A stretch of DNA of 38,373 nt from Rhodospirillaceae bacterium BRH_c57 (GTDB lineage Bacteria; Pseudomonadota; Alphaproteobacteria; Rhodospirillales; Rhodospirillaceae), in contig LAEA01000095.1 in the NCBI GenBank assembly GCA_000961745.1, positions 1 through 38,373 of the forward strand. Reading direction: 5' to 3'. The notes below the pieces were generated by a model. That model was given only the letters and a program-made list of their open reading frames with translations, made no database searches and was not told where the DNA came from. Below are positions 15,280-25,522 of the stretch, piece by piece. Numbering within the stretch: the first letter of the stretch is position 1; every line of letters starts with the position of its first letter. A program made the translations under genes and the position numbers.

Positions 15280-15738
15280 TCAGCAGTCATGGCTGGTGTT
15301 GGCAGGGGGGCCGTACATGCGGTGCGCACGGTCCTCGAAGGCGGTGATCATGCGGTCCACCGAGTCCCGCGACAGCAGCATCCCCAGTGCCGAAAGCGCC
15401 CGCGACCGCAACTCGAACGTCACGTCCAGGGTAATGAGGCAGCCACCATCGTCGGCCACGTCGAACGTCCACAGAAGCTCGAACTGGCGAAATGGCGCTT
15501 GGCTCGACTGTACCCGAATGGCATTGGGTGCCGACAACTGCGTATGGGTCGTAAAGGTATGGCGTACCGGCCCCAGGCGGACGACCTGGTCGGTGTCGTA
15601 GCCGTCATCCTTGGTGTTGCGCACCCGCACGGCCTGCCATGTCGGAAGGAACTCCGGGTAGCGCTGCACGTCGGCCACCAGATCGAACATGCGATGCGGC
15701 GGGTAATAGACTTCCCGCTTCACGGTCGTCGTCGGCAC
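15280..15738 (-). CDS. COQ10/RatA-type START-domain protein, probable quinone-binding chaperone
   Basis: 152 residues with the family pattern TTVKREVYYPPHRMFDLVAD (N-terminal strand and helix), then VQRYPEFLPTWQAVRV, then an antiparallel beta sheet ending in VTFELRSRALSALGMLLSRD and a long C-terminal helix (DRMITAFEDRAHRMYGPP). COQ10-type proteins have a lipid-binding START fold and bind ubiquinone, helping its function in the respiratory chain. A GTG start at 15738 is preferred because GAGGGGGAA lies upstream; the frame stays open much further but without similarity. First gene of the row COQ10-like, rquA, frdABCD. The context suggests it handles rhodoquinone, which is inference. Confidence 0.85.
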   Translation of the reverse strand: MPTTTVKREVYYPPHRMFDLVADVQRYPEFLPTWQAVRVRNTKDDGYDTDQVVRLGPVRHTFTTHTQLSAPNAIRVQSSQAPFRQFELLWTFDVADDGGCLITLDVTFELRSRALSALGMLLSRDSVDRMITAFEDRAHRMYGPPANTSHDC

Positions 15739-16062
15739 GACTTCCCCCTCACGATATCGGAAACCATGGTCGTTCCTTCGCTGGGGGCACCCCCTTGGCG
15801 CGGGAACCCCGCACCTTATGTAATGCCCGAACGCGGATGTCCAGCCTGCGTATGCCGCCGCCATGGCGGGCCGGTGCTTGGGTGGGGTGTTGACCCGTGG
15901 GGGCGCGGCCAACCCGTTCTGGGGGTTAGGAATGAAAGCCCGGCGCACCCTGCTGCCGGGTATCATCGCTTGACTTGACGGGACTCTGGGGATTACATCA
16001 CGGCGGTTTTCGTGCGGGGGACCCGTCCCGTCGCGTCTGGAGCAAGGCGCTTTTCGCGCGGC
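15739..16062. other. Divergent spacer between the quinone/frd genes and the nuo promoter
   Basis: No credible gene. On the minus strand a weak promoter candidate is TGGACA (15843-15838), a 15-base spacer and TACATA (15822-15817), which would start about 72 bases before the COQ10-like GTG. The hairpin GGGGG-CA-CCCCC (15782-15793) lies in that leader. On the plus strand two overlapping TTGAC boxes (15970-15980) lack a good -10. Confidence 0.4.
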
Positions 16063-16091
16063 TTGACGCCGGTTCCCGACTACCCTATGAA
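16063..16091 (+). promoter_or_regulatory. Candidate nuo operon promoter
   Basis: TTGACG (16063-16068), a 17-base spacer and TATGAA (16086-16091) form a strong sigma-70-type promoter facing nuoA, whose ATG is at 16251. The transcript would start near 16098 with a leader of about 150 bases. A perfect 18-bp palindrome begins directly after the -10 box. Confidence 0.6.
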
Positions 16092-16109
16092 CCCACCCGG
16101 CCGGGTGGG
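16092..16109. promoter_or_regulatory. Perfect 18-bp palindrome at the nuo transcript start
   Basis: CCCACCCGGCCGGGTGGG is identical on both strands and starts one base after the -10 box. It could be an operator for a dimeric repressor, or, if transcribed, a short GC hairpin at the 5' end of the nuo mRNA that protects it. Sequence alone does not separate the two. Confidence 0.45.
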
Positions 16110-16250
16110 GCCGGGGCGGGAGTCGGAGGACGGACCGCCGCAGACCGAAACACGCCGTGGCTCCCGTCAAGGGAACCCGTAACGAGGGCAGGAAGGGTCG
16201 GGCGACGGCAGTCGCGCCCACCGCCGAGTCAGGAGGTTGGAGCTCATCCC

Positions 16251-16616
16251 ATGGAGGACCTGCTGCGCGAATACCTGCCGATCCTGATATTCCTCGGGAT
16301 CGCAATCGCAATTTCCGGGATAGCCATCCTGGCGTCCTACATCGTCGCCCCGCAGCATCCGGATTCGGAAAAGGACTCGGCCTACGAGTGCGGCTTCGAG
16401 GCCTTTGACGACGCCCGCGCCCGGTTCGACGTGCGGTACTATCTGGTGGCGATCCTGTTCATCATCTTTGATCTGGAAGTCGCCTTCCTGTTCCCGTGGG
16501 CGGTCAGCCTGGCCGACATCGGGGCGTTCGGGTTCTGGTCGATGATGGCGTTCCTCGGGATCCTGACCATCGGCTTCGTCTACGAATGGAAGAAGGGAGC
16601 CCTGGAATGGGAGTGA
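16251..16616 (+). CDS. nuoA: NADH:quinone oxidoreductase subunit A
   Basis: 121 residues, three transmembrane helices. Seen: a first helix ([20 protein letters not shown]), the conserved loop [20 protein letters not shown] (about 39-58) with its Cys47 in the quinone-linked loop, and the motif [20 protein letters not shown]. NuoA borders the quinone channel of complex I with NuoH. Ribosome sites AGGAGG and GGAG lie upstream. First gene of the 14-gene operon; overlaps nuoB by 10 bases. Confidence 0.97.
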   Translation: MEDLLREYLPILIFLGIAIAISGIAILASYIVAPQHPDSEKDSAYECGFEAFDDARARFDVRYYLVAILFIIFDLEVAFLFPWAVSLADIGAFGFWSMMAFLGILTIGFVYEWKKGALEWE

Positions 16617-17161
16617 GCAGCGGAAGCATTCACAACCCCGCCCAGCCTCTGCCGCCGGGTCCGGAGCAGGATGCCCTCCTCAAAGGAGTGGGGCAGGAGC
16701 TTCAGGAAAAGGGGTTCATCCTGTCCACGGTGGACGGTCTGGCCAACTGGGCCCGCACCGGATCGCTGTGGCCCATGACGTTCGGCCTGGCCTGCTGCGC
16801 CGTGGAAATGATCCACGCCTACATGCCGCGCTACGACCTGGACCGCATGGGCGTCGTGCCGCGACCCAGCCCGCGCCAGTCCGACGTGATGATCGTCGCC
16901 GGCACGGTGTGCAACAAGATGGCCCCGGCCGTGCGCAAGGTCTATGACCAGATGGCCGAGCCGCGCTGGGTGATCTCGATGGGCTCGTGCGCCAACGGCG
17001 GCGGCTACTACCACTATTCGTACTCTGTGCTGCGCGGAGTTGACCGGATCGTTCCGGTTGACGTCTACGTTCCGGGGTGCCCGCCGACCGCAGAGGCGCT
17101 GGTCTACGGCATCATGCAGTTGCAGAAGAAGATTCGGCGGACGGGTTCGCTCCGCCGCTAG
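16607..17161 (+). CDS. nuoB: NADH:quinone oxidoreductase subunit B
   Basis: 184 residues. Holds cluster N2, which hands electrons to quinone. The four ligands are present: the tandem Cys63-Cys64 ([10 protein letters not shown]), Cys128 ([10 protein letters not shown]) and Cys158 ([11 protein letters not shown]). The ATG overlaps the end of nuoA, so translation is probably coupled. A poorly conserved N-terminal leader of about 35 residues is usual for alphaproteobacteria and mitochondria. Confidence 0.97.
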   Translation: MGVSSGSIHNPAQPLPPGPEQDALLKGVGQELQEKGFILSTVDGLANWARTGSLWPMTFGLACCAVEMIHAYMPRYDLDRMGVVPRPSPRQSDVMIVAGTVCNKMAPAVRKVYDQMAEPRWVISMGSCANGGGYYHYSYSVLRGVDRIVPVDVYVPGCPPTAEALVYGIMQLQKKIRRTGSLRR

Positions 17162-17184
17162 TCGAACCGCCTCGGGGAAGGGAC

Positions 17185-17832
17185 ATGGCACTCACGGAAG
17201 AACAGGTCGAGGCGCTGCGTGACTTGGCCGAGCATGTCGCGGCCATCTTGCCGAACGACATCGTGCGGTCGGAGACGCGGAACCAGGAACTGGCGATCAC
17301 CATCCTGCGCGGCAGCCTCATCAAGGTGCTGAGCACGTTGCGTGACGACTCCAACTGCCTGTTCCGGCAGCTGGTCGACATCACCGCCGTGGACTACCCC
17401 GAGCGCGAAGAGCGTTTCGAGTTGGTCTACAACCTGCTGTCCATGAAGCACAACCAGCGCATCCGCGTGAAGCTGACCACTGACGAATCGACTCCGGTGG
17501 CCACCGCCACCACCGTCTTCTCGACCGCCGGCTGGTTCGAGCGCGAAGTGTGGGACATGTACGGTGTGTATTTCACCGACCATCCCGACCTGCGCCGCCT
17601 GCTGACCGACTATGGGTTCGAGGGGCATCCGCTGCGCAAGGACTTCCCGCTGACCGGCTATGTCGAGATGCGGTACGACGAGGAGCAGAAGCGCGTCGTC
17701 TACGGTCCCGTGCAGCTCAAGCAGGACTTCCGGTCCTGGGATTTCCTCAGTCCGTGGGAAGGCCCGCTGCCGGGCGACGAGAAGGCCGGGGTTGTTCAGG
17801 TCGGGGCGCCGAAGGCGGGGGATAAGGGCTGA
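17185..17832 (+). CDS. nuoC: NADH:quinone oxidoreductase subunit C
   Basis: 215 residues, a separate NuoC rather than the fused NuoCD of E. coli. Signature: [20 protein letters not shown] followed by [20 protein letters not shown], then [16 protein letters not shown]. It belongs to the peripheral arm next to NuoD and holds no cofactor. GGGGAAGGGA lies before the ATG, and the stop overlaps the nuoD start (TGATG). Confidence 0.97.
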   Translation: MALTEEQVEALRDLAEHVAAILPNDIVRSETRNQELAITILRGSLIKVLSTLRDDSNCLFRQLVDITAVDYPEREERFELVYNLLSMKHNQRIRVKLTTDESTPVATATTVFSTAGWFEREVWDMYGVYFTDHPDLRRLLTDYGFEGHPLRKDFPLTGYVEMRYDEEQKRVVYGPVQLKQDFRSWDFLSPWEGPLPGDEKAGVVQVGAPKAGDKG

Positions 17833-19016
17833 TGGCCGAAAATCAGATCAAGAACCTCAACATCAACTTCGGTCCGCAGCATCCGGCGGCTCACGGCGTG
17901 CTGCGCCTGGTGCTGGAACTGGACGGCGAAGTGGTGGAACGGGCCGATCCGCATGTCGGGCTGCTGCATCGCGGCACCGAGAAGCTGATCGAGTACAAGA
18001 CCTACCTTCAGGCCATTCCGTACTTCGACCGCCTGGACTACTGCTCGCCGGTCAACATGGAGCACTCCTTCGTGCTCGGTGTGGAAAAGCTGCTGGGCGT
18101 CGAGGCGCCCGAGCGCGGCAAGATCATCCGCGTCCTGTTCGCCGAGATGGTCCGCATCGGAAACCACCTGCTGAACGTGCCGTCCTACGCCATGGACGTC
18201 GGCGCCATGACGCCGATGCTGTGGGGCTTTGAGGAACGCGAGAAGATCTTCGAGTTCTGCGAGGCCGTGTGCGGCGCCCGGATGCACATGAACTACTTCC
18301 GTTTCGGCGGCGTGAACCAGGACGTGCCCGACCATCTGGTCGGCGCCATGCGCAAGTGGGCCAACGAGTTCCCGAACTACGTCCGCGACATGGAAACCAT
18401 GTTGACCAACAACCGCATCTTCAAGCAGCGGACGGTCGACATCGGCATCGTGACGGTGGACGAGGCCCTCGACTGGGGCTTCACCGGGCCGAACCTGCGC
18501 GCCTGTGGCCTCGCCTGGGACCTGCGCAAGTCGCAGCCCTACGACGCTTACGAGGACATGGACTTCGACGTGCCGGTGGGCGCCACGGGCGACTGCTATG
18601 ACCGCTATCTGGTGCGGGTCGAGGAAATGTTGCAGTCCGTCCGCATCATCCACCAGTGCCTGGACAAGCTTGACAAGGTCAAGGGCCCGGTGCGTGTGGA
18701 CAACCGCAAGGTCTCGCCCCCGCGCCGTGGCGAGATGAAGAAGTCGATGGAAGCGCTCATTCATCACTTCAAGCTCTATACCGAAGGTGTGCATGTTCCG
18801 GCCGGCGAGACTTACACGGCGACCGAGGCCCCCAAGGGCGAGTTCGCGGTGTACATCGTGTCCGACGGCACCAACCGGCCATACAAGTGCAAGATCCGCT
18901 CGCCGGGGTATGTGCATCTCCAGGCCATGGAGATGATGTCGAAGGGCCACATGCTGGCCGACATCCCCGCCATCATCGGGTCCATTGACGTCGTTTTCGG
19001 GGAGATCGACCGATGA
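17832..19016 (+). CDS. nuoD: NADH:quinone oxidoreductase subunit D
   Basis: 394 residues, the usual length for separate NuoD. It forms the quinone head-group pocket with NuoB. Seen: [20 protein letters not shown] near the N-terminus with the conserved His, [20 protein letters not shown], and [17 protein letters not shown] with the conserved Tyr. The remainder follows the NiFe-hydrogenase large-subunit fold and ends with [13 protein letters not shown]. In an organism with rhodoquinone this subunit would work with two different quinones; no obvious change in the pocket motifs is visible. Confidence 0.97.
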   Translation: MAENQIKNLNINFGPQHPAAHGVLRLVLELDGEVVERADPHVGLLHRGTEKLIEYKTYLQAIPYFDRLDYCSPVNMEHSFVLGVEKLLGVEAPERGKIIRVLFAEMVRIGNHLLNVPSYAMDVGAMTPMLWGFEEREKIFEFCEAVCGARMHMNYFRFGGVNQDVPDHLVGAMRKWANEFPNYVRDMETMLTNNRIFKQRTVDIGIVTVDEALDWGFTGPNLRACGLAWDLRKSQPYDAYEDMDFDVPVGATGDCYDRYLVRVEEMLQSVRIIHQCLDKLDKVKGPVRVDNRKVSPPRRGEMKKSMEALIHHFKLYTEGVHVPAGETYTATEAPKGEFAVYIVSDGTNRPYKCKIRSPGYVHLQAMEMMSKGHMLADIPAIIGSIDVVFGEIDR

Positions 19017-19612
19017 GCAGCCATGCTCCCGATCCCAACGTGCCTGAGCCCGCTTCGTTCGCCTTCACCGAGGCGAACATGGTGGAGGCCACCAAGATCA
19101 TCGCCAAGTATCCTGCGGGCCGTCAGCGCAGCGCCGTGATGCCGCTGCTCGACATCGCCCAGCGTCAGGAAGGCTGGCTGTCGCGCACCGCCATGGATTA
19201 CGTCGCCGACCTGCTGTCGGTGCCGCCCATCCGGGTGTACGAGGTGGCAACCTTCTACACGATGTACCGCCTGCGCCCGACCGGGAAGCACCACATCGAG
19301 CTGTGCACCAATATCGCGTGCTGGCTGCGCGGGTCCGACGACGTCAAGCGCGCGGCCGAGGACGTGTTCGGCGTGCCGTTCGGGTCGTCCAACGACGACG
19401 TCACCCTCGAAGAGGTCGAGTGCGCCGGGGCCTGCGTCAACGCGCCGGTCGTGGCCTACAAGGACGACTATTACGAGGACCTGACCTACGACACCGCCAA
19501 GGCGCTGTTCCAGGCCATGAAGGACGGCAAGCCGCTGACCCCCGGCTCGCAGATCGGCCGCCAGACTTCCTGCCCGGAAGGTGGCCCGACCACTCTGAAG
19601 GAGTCAGCCTGA
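19013..19612 (+). CDS. nuoE: NADH:quinone oxidoreductase subunit E
   Basis: 199 residues, thioredoxin-like 2Fe-2S protein carrying cluster N1a. The four ligands are Cys98 and Cys103 ([12 protein letters not shown]) and Cys137 and Cys141 ([11 protein letters not shown]). The helical N-terminal part includes [20 protein letters not shown]. It lies in an ATGA overlap with nuoD and overlaps nuoF by one base. Part of the NADH dehydrogenase module with NuoF and NuoG. Confidence 0.97.
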   Translation: MSSHAPDPNVPEPASFAFTEANMVEATKIIAKYPAGRQRSAVMPLLDIAQRQEGWLSRTAMDYVADLLSVPPIRVYEVATFYTMYRLRPTGKHHIELCTNIACWLRGSDDVKRAAEDVFGVPFGSSNDDVTLEEVECAGACVNAPVVAYKDDYYEDLTYDTAKALFQAMKDGKPLTPGSQIGRQTSCPEGGPTTLKESA

Positions 19613-20910
19613 TGCTTCAGGATCGGGATCGCATCTTCACCAACCTCTACGGTTTCCACGACCCGTTCCTCAAAGGGGCGCAGGCGCGTGGCGACTGGGA
19701 CCGCACGAAGGAATTCCTCGGCAACGGCCAGGAGTGGATCATCGAGCAGGTCAAGGAATCCGGGATGCGCGGGCGCGGCGGCGCCGGCTTCCCCACCGGC
19801 ATGAAGTGGTCCTTCATGCCCAAGGAAGTGGGCGAGCGGCCGCATTACCTCGTAGTCAACGCCGACGAGGGCGAGCCGGGCACCTGCAAGGACCGCGACA
19901 TCATGCGCCACGACCCGCACAAGCTGGTCGAAGGCTGCCTGATCGCGTCCTACTCCATGCGGGCGCACACCTGCTACATCTACGTTCGCGGCGAGTTCTA
20001 CCGCGAAACAGAAGCCCTTCAGCGCGCCATCGACGAGGCCTATGACGCCGGCCTCATCGGCAAGAACGCCTGCGGCTCGGGGTTCGATTTCGACCTCTAC
20101 ATCCACCGCGGCATGGGTGCCTACATCTGCGGCGAGGAAACCGCGCTCATCAACTCCATCGAGGGCAAAAAGGGCCAGCCCCGCCTGAAGCCGCCGTTCC
20201 CGGCCGGCGTCGGCGTCTACGGCTGCCCGACCACGGTGAACAACGTGGAGTCCATCGCGGCGGTTCCGACCATTCTGCGCCGTGGTGCCTCGTGGTTCGC
20301 CGATCTTGGGCGGCCCAAGAACTCGGGCACCAAGCTGTTCTGCATTTCCGGCCATGTGAACAAGCCGTGCAATGTGGAAGAGGAAATGGGCATCCCGCTG
20401 CGCGAACTGATCGAAAAACATGCCGGTGGCGTGCGCGGCGGCTGGGACAATCTGCTGGCCATCATTCCCGGCGGGTCGTCGGTGCCGATGCTGCCCAAGT
20501 CGATCTGCGACACCGTGCTGATGGATTTCGACTCGCTGCGTGAAGTGCAGTCGGGCCTGGGCACGGCGGCGGTGATCGTGATGGACAAGTCGACCGATCT
20601 GGTCCGTGCCATCACCCGCCTCGCCAAGTTCTACACTCATGAAAGCTGCGGCCAATGCACGCCGTGCCGCGAAGGCACAGGCTGGATGTGGCGCGTCATG
20701 GAGCGTATGAGCCAGGGCAAGGCGTCGGTCGAGGAAATCGACATGCTGTTCGACGTCAGCAAGCAGATCGAGGGGCACACCATTTGTGCCCTCGGTGACG
20801 CGGCGGCTTGGCCGATCCAGGGCCTCATCCGTCACTTCCGCCCGGAAATGGAAGCCCGCCTCCTGGGCGCGACGTCCACAGGCACCACCCAGTCTCGCGC
20901 CGCCGAGTAA
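19612..20910 (+). CDS. nuoF: NADH:quinone oxidoreductase subunit F (NADH- and FMN-binding)
   Basis: 432 residues. NADH gives its electrons to FMN here. Seen: [17 protein letters not shown] and [18 protein letters not shown] for FMN/NADH binding, then [20 protein letters not shown]. The N3 cluster ligands are Cys346, 349, 352 ([13 protein letters not shown]) and Cys392 (TICALGD). The start is in a one-base overlap with nuoE, fixing the frame although it is open further upstream. Confidence 0.97.
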   Translation: MLQDRDRIFTNLYGFHDPFLKGAQARGDWDRTKEFLGNGQEWIIEQVKESGMRGRGGAGFPTGMKWSFMPKEVGERPHYLVVNADEGEPGTCKDRDIMRHDPHKLVEGCLIASYSMRAHTCYIYVRGEFYRETEALQRAIDEAYDAGLIGKNACGSGFDFDLYIHRGMGAYICGEETALINSIEGKKGQPRLKPPFPAGVGVYGCPTTVNNVESIAAVPTILRRGASWFADLGRPKNSGTKLFCISGHVNKPCNVEEEMGIPLRELIEKHAGGVRGGWDNLLAIIPGGSSVPMLPKSICDTVLMDFDSLREVQSGLGTAAVIVMDKSTDLVRAITRLAKFYTHESCGQCTPCREGTGWMWRVMERMSQGKASVEEIDMLFDVSKQIEGHTICALGDAAAWPIQGLIRHFRPEMEARLLGATSTGTTQSRAAE

Positions 20911-20927
20911 GCAGAGGACGGATCTAA

Positions 20928-23006
20928 ATGCCCAAGCTGACTATCGACGGCATCGAGGTCGAGGTTCCCGCCGGCAGCACGGTGCTGCAGGCGGCCGAAT
21001 CCATCGGCATCGAAATTCCGCGCTTCTGCTATCACGAACGCCTGTCCATCGCCGGCAACTGCCGCATGTGTCTGGTCGAAGTGTCGCCCGGCCCGCCGAA
21101 ACCCGCTGCATCGTGTGCCTTGCCGGTGGCCGAGGGCATGATCGTCAAGACCGACTCGCCTCTGGCGGTGAAGGCGCGCAAGGGGGTGATGGAGTTCCTG
21201 CTCATCAACCACCCGCTGGACTGCCCCATCTGCGACCAGGGCGGCGAGTGCGACCTTCAGGATCAGGCGCTGGCCTTCGGCTACGACCGCTCGCGCTACA
21301 ACGAGCCCAAGCGCGCCGTCGAAGAGAAGTACATGGGGCCGTTGGTCTCGACCGAGATGACGCGCTGCATCCACTGCACGCGCTGCATCCGCTTCGCCAC
21401 CGAGGTTGCCGGGGTGCCCGAACTGGGCGCCGTGGGCCGTGGCGAGCACATGGAAGTCACCACCTACGTCGAACGGGCCATCGACAGCGAGCTGTCGGGC
21501 AACCTTGTTGACCTGTGCCCGGTGGGCGCGCTGACCAACAAGGCCTATGCCTACATCGCCCGTCCGTGGGAACTGAAGAAGACCGAGAGCATCGACGTGT
21601 TCGACGCCGTCGGCACCAACATCCGCATCGACAGCCGGGGCGGCGAGGTCCTGCGCGTCCTGCCGCGCATCAACGAGGACGTCAACGAGGAGTGGTTGGC
21701 CGACAAGGGCCGCTACGCCATCGACGGCCTGAAACGCCAGCGCCTCGACCGGCCGTATGTCCGCAAGGACGGCCGCTTGCAGCCCGCCACCTGGGCCGAA
21801 GCCTTTGGCGCCATTGCCGAGCGGGTGAAGGGTGCGTCCGGGGCCAGCATGGCCGCCCTCGCCGGCGACATGGCCTGCGCCGAGTCCATGGTGCTGCTGC
21901 GGGATCTGATGAGCTCGCTGGGGTCGCGCAGCCTGGACTGCCGCCAGGACGGCGCGGCGTTCGATGTGACGCAGCGCGAGAGCTACCTGTTCAACAGCGG
22001 CATCGCCGGCATCGACGAGGCCGACGCCCTGCTCATCGTGGGCTCCAACCCGCGTTGGGAAGCCCCGGTCATCAACGCCCGTATCCGCAAGCGCTATCTG
22101 CGCGGCGGTTTCAAGGTGGCGATGATTGGCGAGCCGCGCGACCTGACCTACAAGCATGAAAACCTCGGGGCAGGGGTGGACGTGTTGCGTCAGGTGGCTG
22201 CCGGAACGCACCCCTTTGCCGAGGTGCTGAAGGTCGCCGAGCGTCCGATGATCATCCTGGGCATGGGTGCCCTGACCCGTCCCGATGGGGCGGCGGTGCT
22301 GGCGCTGGCCAATACGCTGGCCACTGATCTGGGCGTGGTCAAGGACGGCTGGAACGGCTTCAACGTGTTGCACACCGCCGCAGCGCGCGTCGGCGGCCTC
22401 GAAGCCGGCTTCGTGCCAGGTCCGAACGGCCGCGACCTGGAGGGTATCCTCAAGGGCTGCGAGAGCGGGGCGGTGGACTTCGTCTACCTGCTCGGCGCCG
22501 ACGAAATCCCGATGGCCCGCCTGGGCAAGGCCTTCGTAGTCTACCAGGGCAGCCACGGCGACGCCGGGGCGATGCGGGCCGACGTGGTGCTGCCGGGGGC
22601 GGCCTACACGGAAAAGGACGCCACCTACGTCAACACCGAGGGCCGCTGCCAGCGCACCCACCGCGCGGTGTTCCCGCCCGGTGACGCGCGCGAGGATTGG
22701 GCCATTCTGCGCGCCCTGTCCGAGGTGCTGGGCCACAAGCTGCCCCAGGACAGCCTGGCGCAGGTGCGTGACCGCCTCGCCTCGGTCAGCGCGGTCTTCG
22801 ACGATGACACCGCCGTTCCGGTCAGCGCCTGGGGGACTTTCGGGGAGCCGGGCGGCGAGCCGGGGGAACTGGCCGATGCGCCGTTCGAAAGCGTCATCAC
22901 CACTTATTACATGACCGACCCGATCAGCCGGGCCTCGCGCACCATGGCCGAGTGCACGGAAGTTTACGGCAAGGGCAACCAGCAGCGGACGGGGACCAAT
23001 GGCTGA
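20928..23006 (+). CDS. nuoG: NADH:quinone oxidoreductase subunit G
   Basis: 692 residues, the short mitochondrial-like form. N-terminal ferredoxin domain: N1b ligands Cys34, 45, 48 and 63. Then His95, Cys99, 102 and 108 ([18 protein letters not shown]), the His-Cys3 set of N5. Then the N4 Cys ([10 protein letters not shown]) and a later Cys in [10 protein letters not shown]. The C-terminal part has the molybdopterin-oxidoreductase fold without cofactor, with [20 protein letters not shown]. Separated from nuoF by 17 bases; overlaps nuoH by 8. Confidence 0.97.
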   Translation: MPKLTIDGIEVEVPAGSTVLQAAESIGIEIPRFCYHERLSIAGNCRMCLVEVSPGPPKPAASCALPVAEGMIVKTDSPLAVKARKGVMEFLLINHPLDCPICDQGGECDLQDQALAFGYDRSRYNEPKRAVEEKYMGPLVSTEMTRCIHCTRCIRFATEVAGVPELGAVGRGEHMEVTTYVERAIDSELSGNLVDLCPVGALTNKAYAYIARPWELKKTESIDVFDAVGTNIRIDSRGGEVLRVLPRINEDVNEEWLADKGRYAIDGLKRQRLDRPYVRKDGRLQPATWAEAFGAIAERVKGASGASMAALAGDMACAESMVLLRDLMSSLGSRSLDCRQDGAAFDVTQRESYLFNSGIAGIDEADALLIVGSNPRWEAPVINARIRKRYLRGGFKVAMIGEPRDLTYKHENLGAGVDVLRQVAAGTHPFAEVLKVAERPMIILGMGALTRPDGAAVLALANTLATDLGVVKDGWNGFNVLHTAAARVGGLEAGFVPGPNGRDLEGILKGCESGAVDFVYLLGADEIPMARLGKAFVVYQGSHGDAGAMRADVVLPGAAYTEKDATYVNTEGRCQRTHRAVFPPGDAREDWAILRALSEVLGHKLPQDSLAQVRDRLASVSAVFDDDTAVPVSAWGTFGEPGGEPGELADAPFESVITTYYMTDPISRASRTMAECTEVYGKGNQQRTGTNG

Positions 23007-24015
23007 GCTTTGGGATGGCTATGTCTGGCCGGGCGTCATCATCGTCGCCAAGATCGTGCTCATCGTCGGGCCGCTGCTGCTTGCGGTGGCCTACCTGACG
23101 CTTCTTGAGCGCAAGGTCATCGGCGCCATGCAGATGCGCCGCGGCCCCAACGTGGTGGGCCCGTTCGGCCTGCTGCAGCCGATCGCCGACGGCGTGAAGC
23201 TGTTCCTCAAGGAAACCGTCATTCCGACGGGGGCCAGCCGGGCCGTGTTCATCATGGCCCCGATGCTGACCTTCTTTCTGGCGCTGATCGCCTGGTCGGT
23301 CATTCCGGTCGGGGCGGGTATCGTGCTGGCCGACATCAACGTCGGCGTGCTGTACCTGTTCGCCATCAGTTCGCTGGGCGTGTACGGCATCATCATGGCC
23401 GGTTGGGCGTCCAACTCGCGCTATGCCTTCCTGGGCGCCATGCGCTCGGCGGCGCAGATGGTGTCGTATGAAGTGTCCATGGGTTTCGTCATCATCTCGG
23501 TCCTGCTGACCGTGGGGTCGTTGAACCTGTCGGACATCGTGATGGCGCAGACCAATCTGTGGTTTGTCATCATGCACCTGCCGATGGCCGTGGTGTTCTT
23601 CATCTCGGCGCTGGCCGAGACCAACCGCCACCCGTTCGATCTTCCCGAGGCCGAAGCCGAACTGGTGTCGGGCTACAACGTCGAATACTCGGCCATGACC
23701 TTCGCCCTGTTCTTCCTGGGCGAATACGCCAACATGATCCTGATGAGCGGCATGACCGTGGTGCTGTTCCTGGGCGGTTGGCTGCCGCCGCTGGACATCG
23801 CGCCGCTGAACTGGCTGCCGGGTCCGGTGTGGTTCATCCTCAAGGTCGTGGCGCTGCTGTTCGTGTTCATCTGGTGCCGTGCCGCGTTCCCGCGCTACCG
23901 CTACGACCAGCTCATGCGGCTGGGCTGGAAGGTGTTCCTGCCGTTCTCGCTGGGCTGGCTCGTCCTGACCGCCGCGGTGCTGCAGTTCACCGGCCTGTCG
24001 CCGATCATGTCCTAA
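22999..24015 (+). CDS. nuoH: NADH:quinone oxidoreductase subunit H
   Basis: 338 residues, about eight membrane helices. It builds the membrane side of the quinone chamber and the first half-channel. Seen: [40 protein letters not shown], and the highly conserved loop [20 protein letters not shown] with its acidic residues lining the path to quinone. [15 protein letters not shown] near the end is a further hallmark. Overlaps nuoG by 8 bases. Confidence 0.97.
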   Translation: MAELWDGYVWPGVIIVAKIVLIVGPLLLAVAYLTLLERKVIGAMQMRRGPNVVGPFGLLQPIADGVKLFLKETVIPTGASRAVFIMAPMLTFFLALIAWSVIPVGAGIVLADINVGVLYLFAISSLGVYGIIMAGWASNSRYAFLGAMRSAAQMVSYEVSMGFVIISVLLTVGSLNLSDIVMAQTNLWFVIMHLPMAVVFFISALAETNRHPFDLPEAEAELVSGYNVEYSAMTFALFFLGEYANMILMSGMTVVLFLGGWLPPLDIAPLNWLPGPVWFILKVVALLFVFIWCRAAFPRYRYDQLMRLGWKVFLPFSLGWLVLTAAVLQFTGLSPIMS

Positions 24016-24028
24016 GGGAGCGCAGAAG

Positions 24029-24517
24029 ATGTCCTTCATCGACCGCACCGTTCGCTCCTTCCTTCTGGCCGAGTTGCTGCAGGGGATGAGTCTGACCTTC
24101 CGCTATATGTTCAAGCCGAAGGTCACCATCAACTACCCGATGGAGAAGGGGCCGCTGAGCCCCCGGTTCCGCGGGGAGCACGCCCTGCGCCGCTACCCCA
24201 ACGGCGAGGAACGCTGCATCGCGTGCAAGCTGTGCGAAGCGGTCTGCCCGGCGCTGGCCATCACCATTGAGGCCGAGCCGCGCGACGATGGTTCGCGCCG
24301 CACCACGCGTTACGACATCGACATGACCAAGTGCATCTACTGCGGCCTGTGCCAGGAGGCCTGCCCGGTGGACGCCATCGTCGAGGGTCCGAACTTCGAG
24401 TTCGCCACCGAAACCCGCGAGGAACTGCTCTACAACAAGGAAAAGCTGCTGGCCAATGGCGAGCGGTGGGAGCTGGAACTGGCGGCGCGCATTGAACTCG
24501 ATGCCCCGTACCGTTGA
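24029..24517 (+). CDS. nuoI: NADH:quinone oxidoreductase subunit I
   Basis: 162 residues with two 4Fe-4S sites (N6a, N6b) linking the N5 side to N2. Ligands: Cys63, 66, 69, 73 ([12 protein letters not shown]) and Cys102, 105, 108, 112 ([12 protein letters not shown]). A ribosome site (GGGAGCG) lies upstream. After it comes a 75-base gap before nuoJ, the longest in the operon, which holds a 16-codon open frame (see findings). Confidence 0.97.
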   Translation: MSFIDRTVRSFLLAELLQGMSLTFRYMFKPKVTINYPMEKGPLSPRFRGEHALRRYPNGEERCIACKLCEAVCPALAITIEAEPRDDGSRRTTRYDIDMTKCIYCGLCQEACPVDAIVEGPNFEFATETREELLYNKEKLLANGERWELELAARIELDAPYR

Positions 24518-24592
24518 CGTCATCCTGAAGATCGAAGGCGAGACCATGTTTGAAACGAGGGACACGGCCGGCCAGGCCGGCAAGGGGGACGC

Positions 24593-25201
24593 ATGATCAT
24601 CCAGGGCCTTGCCTTCTACCTGTTCGCCATCATTGCCGTGGCATCCGCCGTCATGGTGATCACCGCGCGCAATCCCGTGCATTCGGTGTTGTGGCTTATT
24701 CTGACCTTCTTCAACGCCTCCGGGCTGTTCCTGCTGCTGGGCGCCGAGTTCCTGGCCATGATCCTGATCGTGGTCTATGTCGGTGCGGTGGCCGTGCTGT
24801 TCCTGTTCGTGGTCATGATGCTGGACCTCAACACGGTGACCCTGCGCGAGGGCATGACCGAATACCTGCCCATCGGCCTCACGGTCGGCCTGGTGCTGTT
24901 CGCCGAACTGGCCGTGCTGTTCGGCGGCTGGGTGTTCTCTGGAACGGTCGAGGTGTCGCGGGCGTCGCCGACGCCGGCACTCAGTGAAATGACCAACACC
25001 GAGGCGCTCGGCGCCCTGGTCTACACCGACTACGTCTACCTGTTCCAGGCTTCGGGTCTGGTCCTGCTGGTGGCCATGATCGGCACCATTCTGCTGACCC
25101 ACCGGGTGCGTCCCGGCGTGCGCAAGCAGAAGATCGCCGACCAGTTGGCCCGTGGCCGGACCGTGGAACTGAAGAAAGTTCAGAACCGGGGGGGCATCTG
25201 A
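24593..25201 (+). CDS. nuoJ: NADH:quinone oxidoreductase subunit J
   Basis: 202 residues, five membrane helices. Seen: [20 protein letters not shown] and [20 protein letters not shown], the latter with the conserved pi-bulge helix region. NuoJ lines the central proton path between NuoH and NuoK. AAGGGGG lies before the ATG. The C-terminal tail is basic ([18 protein letters not shown]). Overlaps nuoK by one base. Confidence 0.96.
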   Translation: MIIQGLAFYLFAIIAVASAVMVITARNPVHSVLWLILTFFNASGLFLLLGAEFLAMILIVVYVGAVAVLFLFVVMMLDLNTVTLREGMTEYLPIGLTVGLVLFAELAVLFGGWVFSGTVEVSRASPTPALSEMTNTEALGALVYTDYVYLFQASGLVLLVAMIGTILLTHRVRPGVRKQKIADQLARGRTVELKKVQNRGGI

Positions 25202-25512
25202 TGCTTGAGATAGGCCTTGCGCACTATCTGACGGTCTCGGCGATCCTGTTCACGCTCGGCGTGGTGGGCATCTTCCTGAACCGGAAGAACGTCATCATCA
25301 TTCTGATGTCGATCGAACTGATGTTGCTGGCCGTGAACGTCAACATGGTTGCGTTCTCGTCCTTCCTGAACGACCTGGTCGGCCAGGTCTTCACCATGTT
25401 CATCCTCACCGTCGCAGCGGCGGAAGCGGCTATCGGTCTTGCTATTCTGGTTGTGTTCTTCCGCAACCGTGGCTCGATCGCCGTCGAGGACATCAACCAG
25501 ATGAAGGGCTGA
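25201..25512 (+). CDS. nuoK: NADH:quinone oxidoreductase subunit K
   Basis: 103 residues, three helices, standard size. Conserved: [20 protein letters not shown] with the functional Glu in the second helix and [20 protein letters not shown] with the Glu in the third. These acidic residues take part in proton transfer. Starts in a one-base overlap with nuoJ. Confidence 0.97.
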   Translation: MLEIGLAHYLTVSAILFTLGVVGIFLNRKNVIIILMSIELMLLAVNVNMVAFSSFLNDLVGQVFTMFILTVAAAEAAIGLAILVVFFRNRGSIAVEDINQMKG

Positions 25513-25522
25513 GGGACCGCAC

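Noticed and set aside
15739-16311. N-terminal extension of the COQ10-like frame
   Set aside because: Open only because of base composition; crosses the nuo promoter and nuoA start, no similarity.
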